Notes: generated by a model from the sequence alone, not told the origin. A DNA stretch of 56,782 nt from Clostridiales bacterium VE202-01 (GCA_000508865.1 BAHP02000075.1:1-56782); one strand, 5' to 3'. Positions 1-8,436 are shown, numbered from the stretch's first letter. Numbers and translations: made by a program.

Positions 1-198
1 TTTATTCCTAAAGATGATAAACCAGCGATGATAGTAGAGTTAAAATGGGATCATGAAGCAGAAACAGCGATAGATCAAATCAGGGAAAAGAAATATCCAA
101 AGGGATTGGAAAAATATAGAGATAATTTACTATTAGTAGCAATAAGTTATGATAAGAAGACAAAGAAACATAGTTGTGTGATTGAAAAATATAAATAA
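1..198 (+). CDS. C-terminal fragment of an AAA-ATPase-like protein with PD-(D/E)XK nuclease tail
   Basis: The window opens inside this reading frame, so only the last 65 residues are visible. They contain a VELKW motif, the (D/E)xK part of a PD-(D/E)XK nuclease core, followed by a helix with A..QI..K.Y. That spacing is typical of the C-terminal domain in the DUF1703/PDDEXK_9 proteins that carry an N-terminal AAA-ATPase-like domain. These proteins are common in gut Firmicutes and Bacteroidetes, and their biological role is unsettled. The ATPase part lies outside the window and cannot be checked. The frame ends in TAA just before a bidirectional terminator. Confidence 0.6.
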   Translation, partial: FIPKDDKPAMIVELKWDHEAETAIDQIREKKYPKGLEKYRDNLLLVAISYDKKTKKHSCVIEKYK

Positions 199-222
199 AA
201 AGCCAATTGTTTTTGGCTTTTT
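199..222. terminator. Bidirectional rho-independent terminator
   Basis: AAAGCCAA (199-206) pairs with TTGGCTTT (213-220) and is followed by Ts. On the other strand the A-run becomes a T-run. The hairpin serves the convergent genes on both sides and overlaps the 3' end of the minus-strand gene. Confidence 0.75.
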
Positions 223-871
223 ATAATATTTTACCAGTTCCACCGCAATAGTAAGTGATAACAGTAATTAATTCTCCAGCGACATTTTTAACATAGTTAT
301 AGTCAGTTTTTTCGTTTCCTTGCACAATAAAGAAAATATCTTTAGAATCATTAGTAACTTTAGTTTTATTGACTTGACGAACTTCAAGGTAACAGATGAT
401 TTCATTGTTATCATCAATATAGCTGTATACATTAGCAGGAACTTCTTTGGGTTCCTCTTGACCAAGGGGAATGAATAATTCCTTGCCATCTGTTAATTTT
501 AAACTTACATTACCAGTAATTTTATCAATATCATGGGCACCTAAGGCTAATTTAGATTCCATGGAAATAATATTATAAATATCAACAACAGGATTGATTC
601 TTGTAATATCATGACGTTTTTTTAATAATTTAATTAAGTTTTCACTGGCAGGTATATTTTTACGTTTAGAAACACCTATTTTTTTATGTAAGTCATAAAA
701 ACCTTGAATAATTGGATCGTTTACATCTGATGATTTAAGTAGTCTTTGACTGTGAATATTTAAATAATCATTGAGACTATCACTATAATGATGATTATTT
801 ATTCCTGTAATACGCACGCCGATACATTTTATACCCAAATCTTTTACTGCTTGTTCAACTGTGAATTCCAT
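221..871 (-). CDS. B3/B4 tRNA-binding domain protein (PheT-like editing domain)
   Basis: A 216-residue soluble protein with the fold signature of the B3/B4 domain, otherwise found in the beta subunit of phenylalanyl-tRNA synthetase, where it hydrolyses mischarged Tyr-tRNA(Phe). Visible family features are the central PASENLIKLL segment, the RINPVVDIYN strand-helix and GAHDIDKITG. The last of these matches the region that packs around the substrate pocket in stand-alone B3/B4 proteins. Length is normal for the free-standing family. The function of free-standing members is only inferred to be amino-acid or tRNA editing. It is monocistronic, converging on the preceding partial gene and divergent from the two-component operon. 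Confidence 0.8.
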   Translation of the reverse strand: MEFTVEQAVKDLGIKCIGVRITGINNHHYSDSLNDYLNIHSQRLLKSSDVNDPIIQGFYDLHKKIGVSKRKNIPASENLIKLLKKRHDITRINPVVDIYNIISMESKLALGAHDIDKITGNVSLKLTDGKELFIPLGQEEPKEVPANVYSYIDDNNEIICYLEVRQVNKTKVTNDSKDIFFIVQGNEKTDYNYVKNVAGELITVITYYCGGTGKIL

Positions 872-975
872 ATATATATCCCTCTTTTCCTATCTTTATA
901 GTATGATTAAAATATATATCAAAATAATAGTTTTTTCAAGCAAAATGTTAACGTGCTATTTTATTAATACTTGTG

Positions 976-981
976 TATAAT
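976..981 (+). promoter_or_regulatory. -10 element of the two-component operon
   Basis: A perfect TATAAT lies 17 bases before the response regulator start. No convincing -35 hexamer is seen at the expected distance, so the promoter may be weak or activator-dependent. Confidence 0.45.
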
Positions 982-998
982 ATAGACGAGGTGAGAAA

Positions 999-1664
999 AT
1001 GGCAAAAATATTAATTATTGAAGATGAAGAAAAACTTCGTGATGAATTAAAAGTTTACTTAAAGAATAATGGCTATATAGTAGAAGTAATTACCTCTTTT
1101 GAAAAAACATTAGATAAGATGATTTCTTTTGATGGTGATTTGATTTTATTGGATATCAACTTACCTAATGTTAATGGACAGTTTTTATGTAAAGAATATC
1201 GAAAAAATTCATCAAAACCAATCATCATTGTAACAAGCCGTAATAATGAAATGGATGAATTGATCTGTATAAATTATGGTGCTGATGATTTTGTTACTAA
1301 GCCTTATAATCCCTTGATTTTATTAGCTAGGATTGAAGCTGTTTTAAAAAGAACTAAAGCAGCTTATGATAATATGCTTAGTTATCGAGATATTAAATTA
1401 GATGTATCAAAGAGTTTAATTATAAAAAATGAACAAACAATTGAATTATCTAAAAACGAATTAAAGATTTTATATTTTCTTTTAACTAATCGTGGTCAAA
1501 TTAAATCTCGTGAAGAAATCATGACTTATTTATGGGATAGCGACATGTTTGTAGATGATAATACTTTGACAGTCAATATAAATCGTTTGCGTAAAAAATT
1601 AGAAGATATTGGATTAAAAGATGTAATTCATACTAGAAGGAAACAGGGCTATATAATTTTATGA
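999..1664 (+). CDS. OmpR-family response regulator, BceR-like
   Basis: A 221-residue response regulator. The receiver domain (1-120) has the acidic pair E8/D9, phosphoacceptor D52 in LLDINLP, and K101 in TKPYNP. The C-terminal winged helix (about 125-220) ends with the expected NINRLRKKL recognition helix and the RRKQGYIIL wing. The gene overlaps the following kinase by four bases (ATGA), so the two are translationally coupled. The adjacent BceAB-type transporter identifies the module as a peptide-antibiotic sensing and detoxification system. The likely DNA target is the palindrome at 2653-2680. The ATG is preceded by a GAGGTGAG ribosome-binding site. Confidence 0.9.
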   Translation: MAKILIIEDEEKLRDELKVYLKNNGYIVEVITSFEKTLDKMISFDGDLILLDINLPNVNGQFLCKEYRKNSSKPIIIVTSRNNEMDELICINYGADDFVTKPYNPLILLARIEAVLKRTKAAYDNMLSYRDIKLDVSKSLIIKNEQTIELSKNELKILYFLLTNRGQIKSREEIMTYLWDSDMFVDDNTLTVNINRLRKKLEDIGLKDVIHTRRKQGYIIL

Positions 1665-2668
1665 AATTAAATGATTATTTAAAAAATCAAATAATTAATA
1701 TTACGATTGCCTTTTTTACGATTGCTTTGGTATGGGTTATTTTGTGGGCTTTTAACTGTCCAAGGTTTTTAGTTTTTTATGTGCCGTTTTTAATTTTAAT
1801 TTCATTTAGTTTGATTTGTGGGTATGATTTTTGGCGAAAAAGGAATTATTATAATCGCTTTATTCAATGTTTAAGTGAGCTGGATGAAAAATATTTAATT
1901 ACTGAATTGATTGAAGAGCCGCATTTCATTGAAGGAAAAATAATGGTTGATAGCATTTATGAGATAGATAAAGCGATGAAAGAGCATCTTAACAAATCGT
2001 TGTTTTGTCAAAGTGAGTTAAAAGAATATATAGAAATGTGGTGTCATGAGGTGAAGACACCAGTAGCAACGAGTCAGATGATTATTGAAAATAATAAAAA
2101 TGAAATAAATGATAGTATTAAAGAAGAATTGGTCAAGATCGATGATTATGTTGAACAAGTTCTTTTTTATGCGCGAAGTGAAAATGTTGAAAAAGATTAT
2201 TTGATCAAAGAGGTTTGTTTACAGGATGTTGTAAATACAGTTATTAAAAGGAATAAGAAAGATTTAATTAGTAAAAAAATCAGGATTGATTTAGATGATC
2301 TAAATATAGTTATACCTAGTGATAAAAAATGGCTAGAATTTATTTTGCATCAGATTATTAATAATGCAATCAAATATAGTCAAAACCAGCCTTTTATTCA
2401 TATCTATGCTCAAAAATATAAAGATCATGTTGAATTAATGATTCAGGATAATGGAATTGGAATTCTAGAAAGTGAAATTGACCGTGTTTTTGATAAAGGT
2501 TTTACTGGTAGTAATGGGCGTAATTTTAAAAAGAGTACGGGAATTGGCTTGTATTTATGTAAAAAATTATGTTTGCGTTTAAATCATCAAATCAAGATTG
2601 CTTCAAGTCATGGAAATACAGTAGTGACGATAATATTTCCTAATAATTCTTACATAACCTTACATTAA
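1661..2668 (+). CDS. Intramembrane-sensing histidine kinase, BceS-like
   Basis: A 335-residue kinase. Two membrane helices (about 12-32 and 38-55) are joined by an almost non-existent extracellular loop, the hallmark of intramembrane-sensing BceS-type kinases, which take their signal from the partner ABC transporter rather than binding ligand. The phosphoacceptor is H129 in WCHEVKTPVA. The ATPase domain shows the N-box HQIINNAIKY, DNGIGI and STGIGLYLCKKL. It should phosphorylate the upstream regulator. The last codons run into the palindrome that looks like the regulator's operator. Confidence 0.9.
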   Translation: MKLNDYLKNQIINITIAFFTIALVWVILWAFNCPRFLVFYVPFLILISFSLICGYDFWRKRNYYNRFIQCLSELDEKYLITELIEEPHFIEGKIMVDSIYEIDKAMKEHLNKSLFCQSELKEYIEMWCHEVKTPVATSQMIIENNKNEINDSIKEELVKIDDYVEQVLFYARSENVEKDYLIKEVCLQDVVNTVIKRNKKDLISKKIRIDLDDLNIVIPSDKKWLEFILHQIINNAIKYSQNQPFIHIYAQKYKDHVELMIQDNGIGILESEIDRVFDKGFTGSNGRNFKKSTGIGLYLCKKLCLRLNHQIKIASSHGNTVVTIIFPNNSYITLH

Positions 2669-2680
2669 TGTAAGGTTATG
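2653..2680. promoter_or_regulatory. 28-bp perfect palindrome with BceR-type operator core
   Basis: CATAACCTTACATT is followed immediately by its exact reverse complement. The centre, TTACA-TTAA-TGTAA (2660-2673), matches the TnACA-N4-TGTAA operator described for BceR-like regulators. It overlaps the kinase stop codon and is centred about 50 bp upstream of the TATAAT at 2716-2721, before the ABC transporter genes. That is where a response-regulator activator would be expected to bind. A terminator role is possible because some Ts follow. Confidence 0.7.
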
Positions 2681-2715
2681 TTATTTTATTCGATGGAAGA
2701 AAAATATGTAATAGA

Positions 2716-2721
2716 TATAAT
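2716..2721 (+). promoter_or_regulatory. -10 element of the ABC transporter genes
   Basis: TATAAT sits 21 bases before the ABC ATPase start. The -35 region (about 2693-2698) is poor. This is consistent with activation by the response regulator bound at the palindrome just upstream. Confidence 0.5.
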
Positions 2722-2741
2722 AGTTATTGAGGTGAAGATAA

Positions 2742-3509
2742 ATGGAAAAAATATTAAGAATTGAAAGTATTGAGAAATATTATGGTAATAAAAGCAATCT
2801 TACTAAAGCCGTAGATAATATTACTTTTGATGTTGATGATGGCGAGTTTTTAGCAATCATGGGCGCTAGTGGTAGTGGGAAGAGTACGTTATTGAACTGT
2901 ATTTCAACTATTGATAGGGTCACTAGTGGCCATATTTATTTACGAAATGAAGATATTACGAAATTAAAGGGCAATAAATTAACTAAATTTAGAAGGGATT
3001 CACTAGGTTTTATTTTTCAAGATTTTAACTTACTGGATACTTTAACATCATTTGAAAATATTGCTTTAGCATTAACGATTCAAAAAACTAATTATAAATT
3101 AATCGATCAAAAAGTTATTCAGGTTGCCAAAGCATTAGGAATTGAAGAAATTCTTAACAAATATCCATATGAACTATCAGGTGGTCAAAAACAAAGAGTA
3201 GCCTGTGCTAGAGCAATCGTTACTGATCCAGATTTGATTTTAGCGGATGAACCAACAGGTGCTTTAGATAGTAAATCAGCAAGAATGCTGTTAGATAGTT
3301 TAAATGTATTAAATTCAAAATTAAATGCAACAATAGTCATGGTTACTCATGATCCATTTACAGCTAGTTATGCTGATCGGGTTATTTTTATTAAAGATGG
3401 GAAAATTTTTAATGAAATAATTCGTGGTGAAAATTCACGTAAAGTATTCTTCAATAGTATTATGGAAGTTCAGACATTATTAGGTGGTGAGCTAAATGAA
3501 GTTATTTAA
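2742..3509 (+). CDS. Peptide-antibiotic ABC transporter ATPase, BceA-like
   Basis: A 255-residue ATPase of the MacB/BceA class. It has Walker A GASGSGKST (41-49), the Q-loop in FQDFNLLDTLT, signature LSGGQKQR (145-152), Walker B LILADEPTGALD (165-176) and an H-loop THD. The FNLLDTLTSFENI stretch is typical of this class. It pairs with the large FtsX-type permease encoded next, which it overlaps by 14 bases. Together they remove or expel cell-wall-active peptides and signal their flux to the kinase. A GAGGTGAAG ribosome-binding site precedes the ATG. Confidence 0.9.
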   Translation: MEKILRIESIEKYYGNKSNLTKAVDNITFDVDDGEFLAIMGASGSGKSTLLNCISTIDRVTSGHIYLRNEDITKLKGNKLTKFRRDSLGFIFQDFNLLDTLTSFENIALALTIQKTNYKLIDQKVIQVAKALGIEEILNKYPYELSGGQKQRVACARAIVTDPDLILADEPTGALDSKSARMLLDSLNVLNSKLNATIVMVTHDPFTASYADRVIFIKDGKIFNEIIRGENSRKVFFNSIMEVQTLLGGELNEVI

Positions 3510-5490
3510 TTTAGCGTTTAAAAATATTAAGAAGAGTATTAAAGATTATTCAATTTATTTTTTGACTTTGGTTATTGCGGTTGCTATCTTTTATATTTTT
3601 AATTCAATTGATAGTCAGACAGCAATGATGTCTCTTAATAAATCAAAGATGGATATGATTGAATCATTAGTAGATATTTTAAGTTATTTATCCGTTTTTG
3701 TTTCTGTTGTTTTAGGTTTTTTAATTGTTTATGCCAATAACTTTTTAATTAAGCGACGAAAAAAAGAAATTGGGATATATTTTACTTTGGGAATGTCTCG
3801 AGCAAAAGTTTCATTGATCTTAGTTTTAGAAACAATGATCGTTGGAATTGTTTCGTTGATAATTGGATTGATCTTAGGCGTCGTTTTATCACAGCTGATC
3901 TCAATATTTACTGCTAAATTATTTGAAGCTGATATGACTAAATTCGCATTTGTTTTTTCAAGTGATGCTTTATTATATGCGATTGTTAATTTTGGAATAA
4001 TCTATTTGATTGTGATGGTTTTCAATATTATGACTTTAGGTCGATTTAAATTGATTGATCTATTATATGCAAATAGACGAAATGAAAAAGTTAAGATAAA
4101 AAATAGCTGGGTAATTTTTGGAATATTTATTATCTCGATAGCGATGATCGGTTATGCTTATAAAATCTTATATGATGGTGTAATGATGTCGGGTGGCTCA
4201 GACTTTTTAGTGATGATTATTTTAGGAGCACTAGGAACGTTTCTATTTTTCCTATCAGTAGCTGGATTTTTATTGAAAGTAGTACAGTTAAGAAAAAAGA
4301 CATATTATAAAGGATTAAACATCTTTATTTTAAAGCAGGTCAATAATAAAGTTAATACTCATGTTGTTTCGACGACGGTAATATCATTGATGCTGCTTTT
4401 AACGATCGGAATTTTGTCTTCATCATTATCAATGGCAAATGCCATGAATGATTCATATCGAGACAACTGTCCAAATGATTTTACAGTATTAAGTAGTCAA
4501 GTTGATAAATTAAAAGATTTTAGAAATAGTAAAACTTATCAAGATACCATAAAGGATGATTATCAGTTTAGTTTTATTAAACTAGAAGGCATAACGCAAG
4601 GTGATTTCATCGCTGCAAAAAGCGATAAATATGCCAATATGGAATATGTGGGAAGGCAGCCAATGCAGGTTATTAAGGAAAGTGACTATAATCAGATTTT
4701 AACGATTCAAGGAAAAGATGAACAGATAGTTGATCTTGGTGATAATCAATATCAGTTAGTTGCTACTCTTCCGATGGCTTTAGAGTTTTATAATGAATTT
4801 CTTGAAGGTAATAATGCGGTTAAACTAGATAATATGACTTTAACTAGCAAGACTAAAAAGGTTGTTGAATTATCGATCATCAATGGTGAAGGTAATGAAG
4901 GATTTATTGTTGTAAATGATGCGATAGCTGAAAAATATGGTAGTGAGATGGATGGTATTAATAATTATATCGTAGGTAATTATACTCAAAATAATGAAAC
5001 TTATGAAAATAAGTTTATCGAATCGATCGATCAGTTTAATCAGGATAATCAAGGAAAATATATAGTCTCATTTACACGGATTCAAATGAGTGATTCAGCG
5101 ATTGGTACTAGTGCATTATTTACTTTTATTGGATTGTATTTAGGAATTGTTTTTGCTATTAGTAGTGGTACAGTTTTAGCGATAGAACAATTATCAGAAT
5201 CTTCTGATAATAAAGAAAGATATCGGGTCTTAGGACAATTAGGTGCTAGTAGACCAATGATAAATCGCAGTCTGCTTTATCAAATTGGAATTACTTTTGT
5301 TTTTCCTTTGGTTGTAGCTTTGATTCATAGTTTTGTAGCTTTAAATGAGATAAGTTATATTATTAATCTAATGGTAAGTATTAATATTGCTGATAAAATT
5401 TTAATTACTAGTATTTTTATTGTAATTGTTTATGGTGGATATTATTTAGCGACATATCTTGCTAGTAATCGAATCATTAATGAAAGATGA
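3496..5490 (+). CDS. FtsX-type ABC permease, BceB-like
   Basis: A 664-residue permease with about ten membrane helices. These are near residues 18-38, 55-75, 105-135, 155-175, 205-225, 235-260 and 290-315, with three more after residue 535. A single large extracellular domain of roughly 200 residues lies between helices seven and eight. That topology defines BceB-type permeases, in which the large loop binds the peptide or its lipid complex. Its length is in the family's usual range and no break is seen. Start and stop support coupling with the ATPase upstream. Confidence 0.9.
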   Translation: MKLFNLAFKNIKKSIKDYSIYFLTLVIAVAIFYIFNSIDSQTAMMSLNKSKMDMIESLVDILSYLSVFVSVVLGFLIVYANNFLIKRRKKEIGIYFTLGMSRAKVSLILVLETMIVGIVSLIIGLILGVVLSQLISIFTAKLFEADMTKFAFVFSSDALLYAIVNFGIIYLIVMVFNIMTLGRFKLIDLLYANRRNEKVKIKNSWVIFGIFIISIAMIGYAYKILYDGVMMSGGSDFLVMIILGALGTFLFFLSVAGFLLKVVQLRKKTYYKGLNIFILKQVNNKVNTHVVSTTVISLMLLLTIGILSSSLSMANAMNDSYRDNCPNDFTVLSSQVDKLKDFRNSKTYQDTIKDDYQFSFIKLEGITQGDFIAAKSDKYANMEYVGRQPMQVIKESDYNQILTIQGKDEQIVDLGDNQYQLVATLPMALEFYNEFLEGNNAVKLDNMTLTSKTKKVVELSIINGEGNEGFIVVNDAIAEKYGSEMDGINNYIVGNYTQNNETYENKFIESIDQFNQDNQGKYIVSFTRIQMSDSAIGTSALFTFIGLYLGIVFAISSGTVLAIEQLSESSDNKERYRVLGQLGASRPMINRSLLYQIGITFVFPLVVALIHSFVALNEISYIINLMVSINIADKILITSIFIVIVYGGYYLATYLASNRIINER

Positions 5491-5515
5491 TCAGAAGGTA
5501 GAAAAGGAGGTTTCG

Positions 5516-5551
5516 ATGTTGAAATCTCTTTTTCATATTTTGATGATATAA
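5516..5551 (+). other. Possible 11-codon leader ORF
   Basis: A strong AAAGGAGG site is followed at good spacing by ATG and eleven codons (MLKSLFHILMI) ending in TAA. It lies just after the permease gene and before the pentapeptide-like gene. It may be a leader peptide, a remnant or chance, and nothing in the sequence shows a function. Confidence 0.2.
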
Positions 5552-5609
5552 ATATGAAGCAGCTTTACTTTAGATATTTAAATTGTTACTATTGATAAGG
5601 GGTGCGATA

Positions 5610-6224
5610 ATGAAAAGAAAAGAACCAGTAATTAGTAATTTAGAAGAATCTTTATTTGATGATTGCGATCAGTATTATCAATGTTTATTTGTTGCAGATC
5701 CTCAAGATACTGTGATAATAAAAAACACTTCAATTGATGAATGTAAATTTGTGAAAATTGATTTTAATAAAATAAAATTAGTTAATACTCATTTAGTAGA
5801 TTGTGTTTTTGAGGGATGTGATCTATCAAATTTAGAGTTTAATAAAATCAGTATTCATCGCTGTCGTTTTGTTAATTGTAAAATGGTTGGAATTGGTTTT
5901 ATTGATTGTTCAATTAGAGACGTTTTATTTCAAGATATTCAGGGACGTTATATGAATATAGCTTTAGGAAATATGCGTAATGTTGAATTTAAAGATGCTT
6001 GTTTAGATGAAAGCAGTATTATGGAAGTGGATATGAAGCAGCTGGAATTTAATCATGTTAGTTTAATTAATAGTGAAATATTTAAGACTAGTTTATATGG
6101 ATTAGATTTAAAGCGCGCCAATATTGAGGGAATTAGAATTGATATGTATAGTTTAAAAGGGGTTCATGTTGATATGTATCAAGCAATAGCGCTTTCAGGA
6201 TTACTGGGAATAATTGTTGATTAA
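5610..6224 (+). CDS. Pentapeptide-repeat-like protein
   Basis: A 204-residue protein made of irregular five-residue steps with C, F or L at the repeat centres (for example ECKFVKIDF, DCVFEGCDL, RCRFVNCKM). This predicts a right-handed quadrilateral beta-helix of the pentapeptide-repeat type. Cysteine-rich centres are common in Firmicute members. Some relatives protect DNA gyrase from quinolones, but nothing here identifies the target. I chose ATG 5610 because an AAGGGGTG site lies just upstream; an upstream TTG at 5583 is in frame but lacks such a site. It lies downstream of the transporter genes, perhaps as a separate unit. Confidence 0.7.
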   Translation: MKRKEPVISNLEESLFDDCDQYYQCLFVADPQDTVIIKNTSIDECKFVKIDFNKIKLVNTHLVDCVFEGCDLSNLEFNKISIHRCRFVNCKMVGIGFIDCSIRDVLFQDIQGRYMNIALGNMRNVEFKDACLDESSIMEVDMKQLEFNHVSLINSEIFKTSLYGLDLKRANIEGIRIDMYSLKGVHVDMYQAIALSGLLGIIVD

Positions 6225-6263
6225 AGATAAGAAAATGATATTATTGACAAATGAAAAAAAATA

Positions 6264-6291
6264 ATGACAAAAAATAATTCTGTGCTATAAT
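6264..6291 (+). promoter_or_regulatory. typA promoter
   Basis: ATGACA (6264-6269), 16 bases, then TATAAT (6286-6291). The -10 ends 21 bases before the first of three consecutive in-frame ATG codons. Confidence 0.6.
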
Positions 6292-6312
6292 GATGAAGTT
6301 ATAAGAGAGGTC

Positions 6313-8136
6313 ATGATGATGAAGATAAGAAATATTGCAATTATAGCTCATGTTGACCATGGGAAAACAACACTTGTGGATCAATTGTTAAAATTATCTG
6401 GTACATTTAGAGATAATGAACAAATTACAGAAAGAGCGATGGATAGTAATGCTCTTGAACGAGAAAGAGGAATTACTATTTTAGCTAAAAATACTGCGAT
6501 TAATTATAAAGATTATCGTATTAATATTATGGATACACCAGGTCATGCGGATTTTGGTGGTGAAGTTGAAAGAATTATGAATATGGTTGATGGAGTATTG
6601 CTGGTAGTTGACGCCTATGAAGGAACAATGCCACAAACTCGTTTTGTCTTGAAAAAAGCTTTAGAAGCTAAAGTAAAACCAATTGTCGTTATTAATAAAG
6701 TTGATCGTCCGGTAGTAAGAATCCAAGAAGTAATGGATGAAGTATTGGAATTATTTATGGAATTAGGAGCTGATGATAATCAGTTAGATTTTCCAACAGT
6801 TTATACTTCAGCATTACAAGGAACATCAAGTCTTGATGCCGATCTAGCAACCCAAGTGCCTAATATGGATTGCTTGTTTGATATGATCATCAGTGAGATT
6901 CCTGAACCGTTAGTCGATGAAGAAGGACCATTGCAGTTTCAACCAGCTCTATTAGATTATAATGATTATGTAGGAAGAATTGGGATTGGTCGAATTCAGC
7001 GGGGAAAGATAAAAGTAAATGAAAGTGTAACTTGTGTGCGAGCTGATGGTAGTCATAGCCAATTTAGAGTTCAAAAATTATATGGCTTTTTAGGATTACA
7101 TCGAATTGAAATTGAAGAGGCTAGTGCTGGTGATATTGTAGCTATTGCAGGACTTGCGGATATTGGTGTAGGTGAGACAGTTTGTACAACAGGAAAAGAG
7201 GAAGCTTTACCATTGTTAAAAGTAGATGAGCCAACTATTCAAATGGTGTTTGGAACAAATACTTCACCTTTTGCTGGACAAGATGGGAAGTTTGTAACAG
7301 CGCGTCAAATCGAAGAGCGTTTGCTTAAAGAAACTAATCGTGATGTTTCTTTAAAAATTGAAAGAATTCCTAATAGTGAAGAATGGATCGTTTCAGGACG
7401 TGGTGAATTACATTTATCGATCTTGATCGAAAATATGCGTCGTGAAGGATATGAATTACAAGTATCTAAGCCAAAAGTAATCATTAAAGAAATCGATGGT
7501 GTTAAATGTGAACCGTTTGAAGAAGTAAATATTGAAGCTCCTGATGATTGTATTGGTAATGTGATCGAGTCTTTAGGATATCGTCGCGGAGTATTAGAAA
7601 ATATGGTCAGCAATGATGGCCAGACTAGTGTTACATATACTATTCCATCACGTGGAATGATTGGTTTTATGACTAATTTTTTGACGATGACTAAGGGATA
7701 TGGAATCATCTCACATTCATTCTTGGAGTATCGTCCAATGGAAGGTGAAACAGTTGGAGAACGATCTTTAGGAGTTTTGATTTCAATTGATAATGGTCAG
7801 ACTACAGCTTATGCTTTAGGCGGTGTAGAAGATCGTGGGGTAATGTTTGTCGGTCCTGGCGTTGAAGTGTATGAAGGGATGATCGTTGGTGAACATAGTC
7901 GTGATAACGATTTAGTAGTTAATGTTACTAAAGGTAAACAATTGACAAATACTCGTTCTTCTTCTAAAGATTCAACAGTTGTTTTAAAACGACCACGAAC
8001 ATTTAATCTTGAAGCTTGTCTTGATTATATTAATGATGATGAATTAGTAGAGGTTACTCCTAATAATATTCGTTTAAGAAAACGTTATTTAAGTGAATTA
8101 GAGCGAAAACAACAAAATCGATTAAAAGCGAAATAG
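6313..8136 (+). CDS. typA: Ribosome-associated GTPase TypA/BipA
   Basis: A 607-residue translational GTPase related to EF-G/LepA. It has P-loop AHVDHGKTT (about 12-20), switch I RGITI, G3 DTPGHADFGGEV, G4 NKVDRP, and the TypA-specific C-terminal domain with SRGMIGFMTNFLTMTKG and RGVMFVGPGVEVYEGMIVGEH. BipA helps assemble the 50S subunit and supports growth at low temperature. Three ATG codons (6313, 6316, 6319) follow an AGAGAGG site that ends at 6310. Spacing favours the second or third, so the true start may lie three to six bases inside. The gene is complete and monocistronic. Confidence 0.97.
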   Translation: MMMKIRNIAIIAHVDHGKTTLVDQLLKLSGTFRDNEQITERAMDSNALERERGITILAKNTAINYKDYRINIMDTPGHADFGGEVERIMNMVDGVLLVVDAYEGTMPQTRFVLKKALEAKVKPIVVINKVDRPVVRIQEVMDEVLELFMELGADDNQLDFPTVYTSALQGTSSLDADLATQVPNMDCLFDMIISEIPEPLVDEEGPLQFQPALLDYNDYVGRIGIGRIQRGKIKVNESVTCVRADGSHSQFRVQKLYGFLGLHRIEIEEASAGDIVAIAGLADIGVGETVCTTGKEEALPLLKVDEPTIQMVFGTNTSPFAGQDGKFVTARQIEERLLKETNRDVSLKIERIPNSEEWIVSGRGELHLSILIENMRREGYELQVSKPKVIIKEIDGVKCEPFEEVNIEAPDDCIGNVIESLGYRRGVLENMVSNDGQTSVTYTIPSRGMIGFMTNFLTMTKGYGIISHSFLEYRPMEGETVGERSLGVLISIDNGQTTAYALGGVEDRGVMFVGPGVEVYEGMIVGEHSRDNDLVVNVTKGKQLTNTRSSSKDSTVVLKRPRTFNLEACLDYINDDELVEVTPNNIRLRKRYLSELERKQQNRLKAK

Positions 8137-8159
8137 ATATATTATTTGATAAAAAAAGA

Positions 8160-8210
8160 GTCTTTAAATTTTGATGAATCTTATCAAAGTTTAGAGGCTT
8201 TAATTTTTTA
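8160..8210 (+). terminator. Terminator after typA
   Basis: A 16-bp stem rich in A-U and G-U pairs: GTCTTTAAATTTTGAT at 8160-8175 against ATCAAAGTTTAGAGGC ending at 8198. A T-rich tail follows. Confidence 0.7.
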
Positions 8211-8314
8211 ATGGGTAAAATCGTAATAAGGGAATAATGGATGAATAAAATGGATTTGATTATTAATAATTGATGTAATAATATTATTTATTTAATGTTA
8301 TTTTTGGATAGTCA

Positions 8315-8343
8315 TTGACATTATTTGTTTAGTTATTTAAAAT
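8315..8343 (+). promoter_or_regulatory. Promoter of the GH3 gene
   Basis: TTGACA (8315-8320), 17 bases, then TAAAAT (8338-8343). This puts the transcript start near 8350, immediately before the antiterminator element, leaving a leader of about 250 nt. The rest of the 8211-8598 gap is AT-rich with no gene visible. Confidence 0.75.
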
Positions 8344-8354
8344 ATATATTAGAT

Positions 8355-8383
8355 GAGATGTTACTGTTAAATCAGGCATGACC
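8355..8383 (+). promoter_or_regulatory. Ribonucleic antiterminator (RAT) of the BglG/LicT/SacT type
   Basis: The 29-nt element has GTTACTG, a six-base loop, then CAGGCA and GACC. It matches the RAT consensus bound by BglG-family antiterminators, and its 3' half closely resembles sacB. The consensus U4-A25 pair is replaced by A8358-T8379, a compensatory change that keeps the helix. A consensus G-C pair near the base is A-C here. It overlaps the following terminator by three bases (8381-8383), so RAT and terminator folding are mutually exclusive. No BglG-family gene is in the window. Confidence 0.8.
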
Positions 8384-8436
8384 TAAGTATAGATATAAGC
8401 AAAATGTTTTTGCTTGCTCTACTTAGGTTTTATTTT
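8381..8436 (+). terminator. Leader terminator controlled by the RAT
   Basis: ACCTAAGTA (8381-8389) pairs with TACTTAGGT (8420-8428). An inner AAGCAAAA/TTTTGCTT stem adds to the hairpin, and TTTATTTTT follows. The left arm uses the last bases of the RAT. Confidence 0.8.

Noticed and set aside
7305-7709. Open frame antisense to typA
   Set aside because: It lies wholly inside an intact conserved gene, has no ribosome-binding site and no family resemblance.
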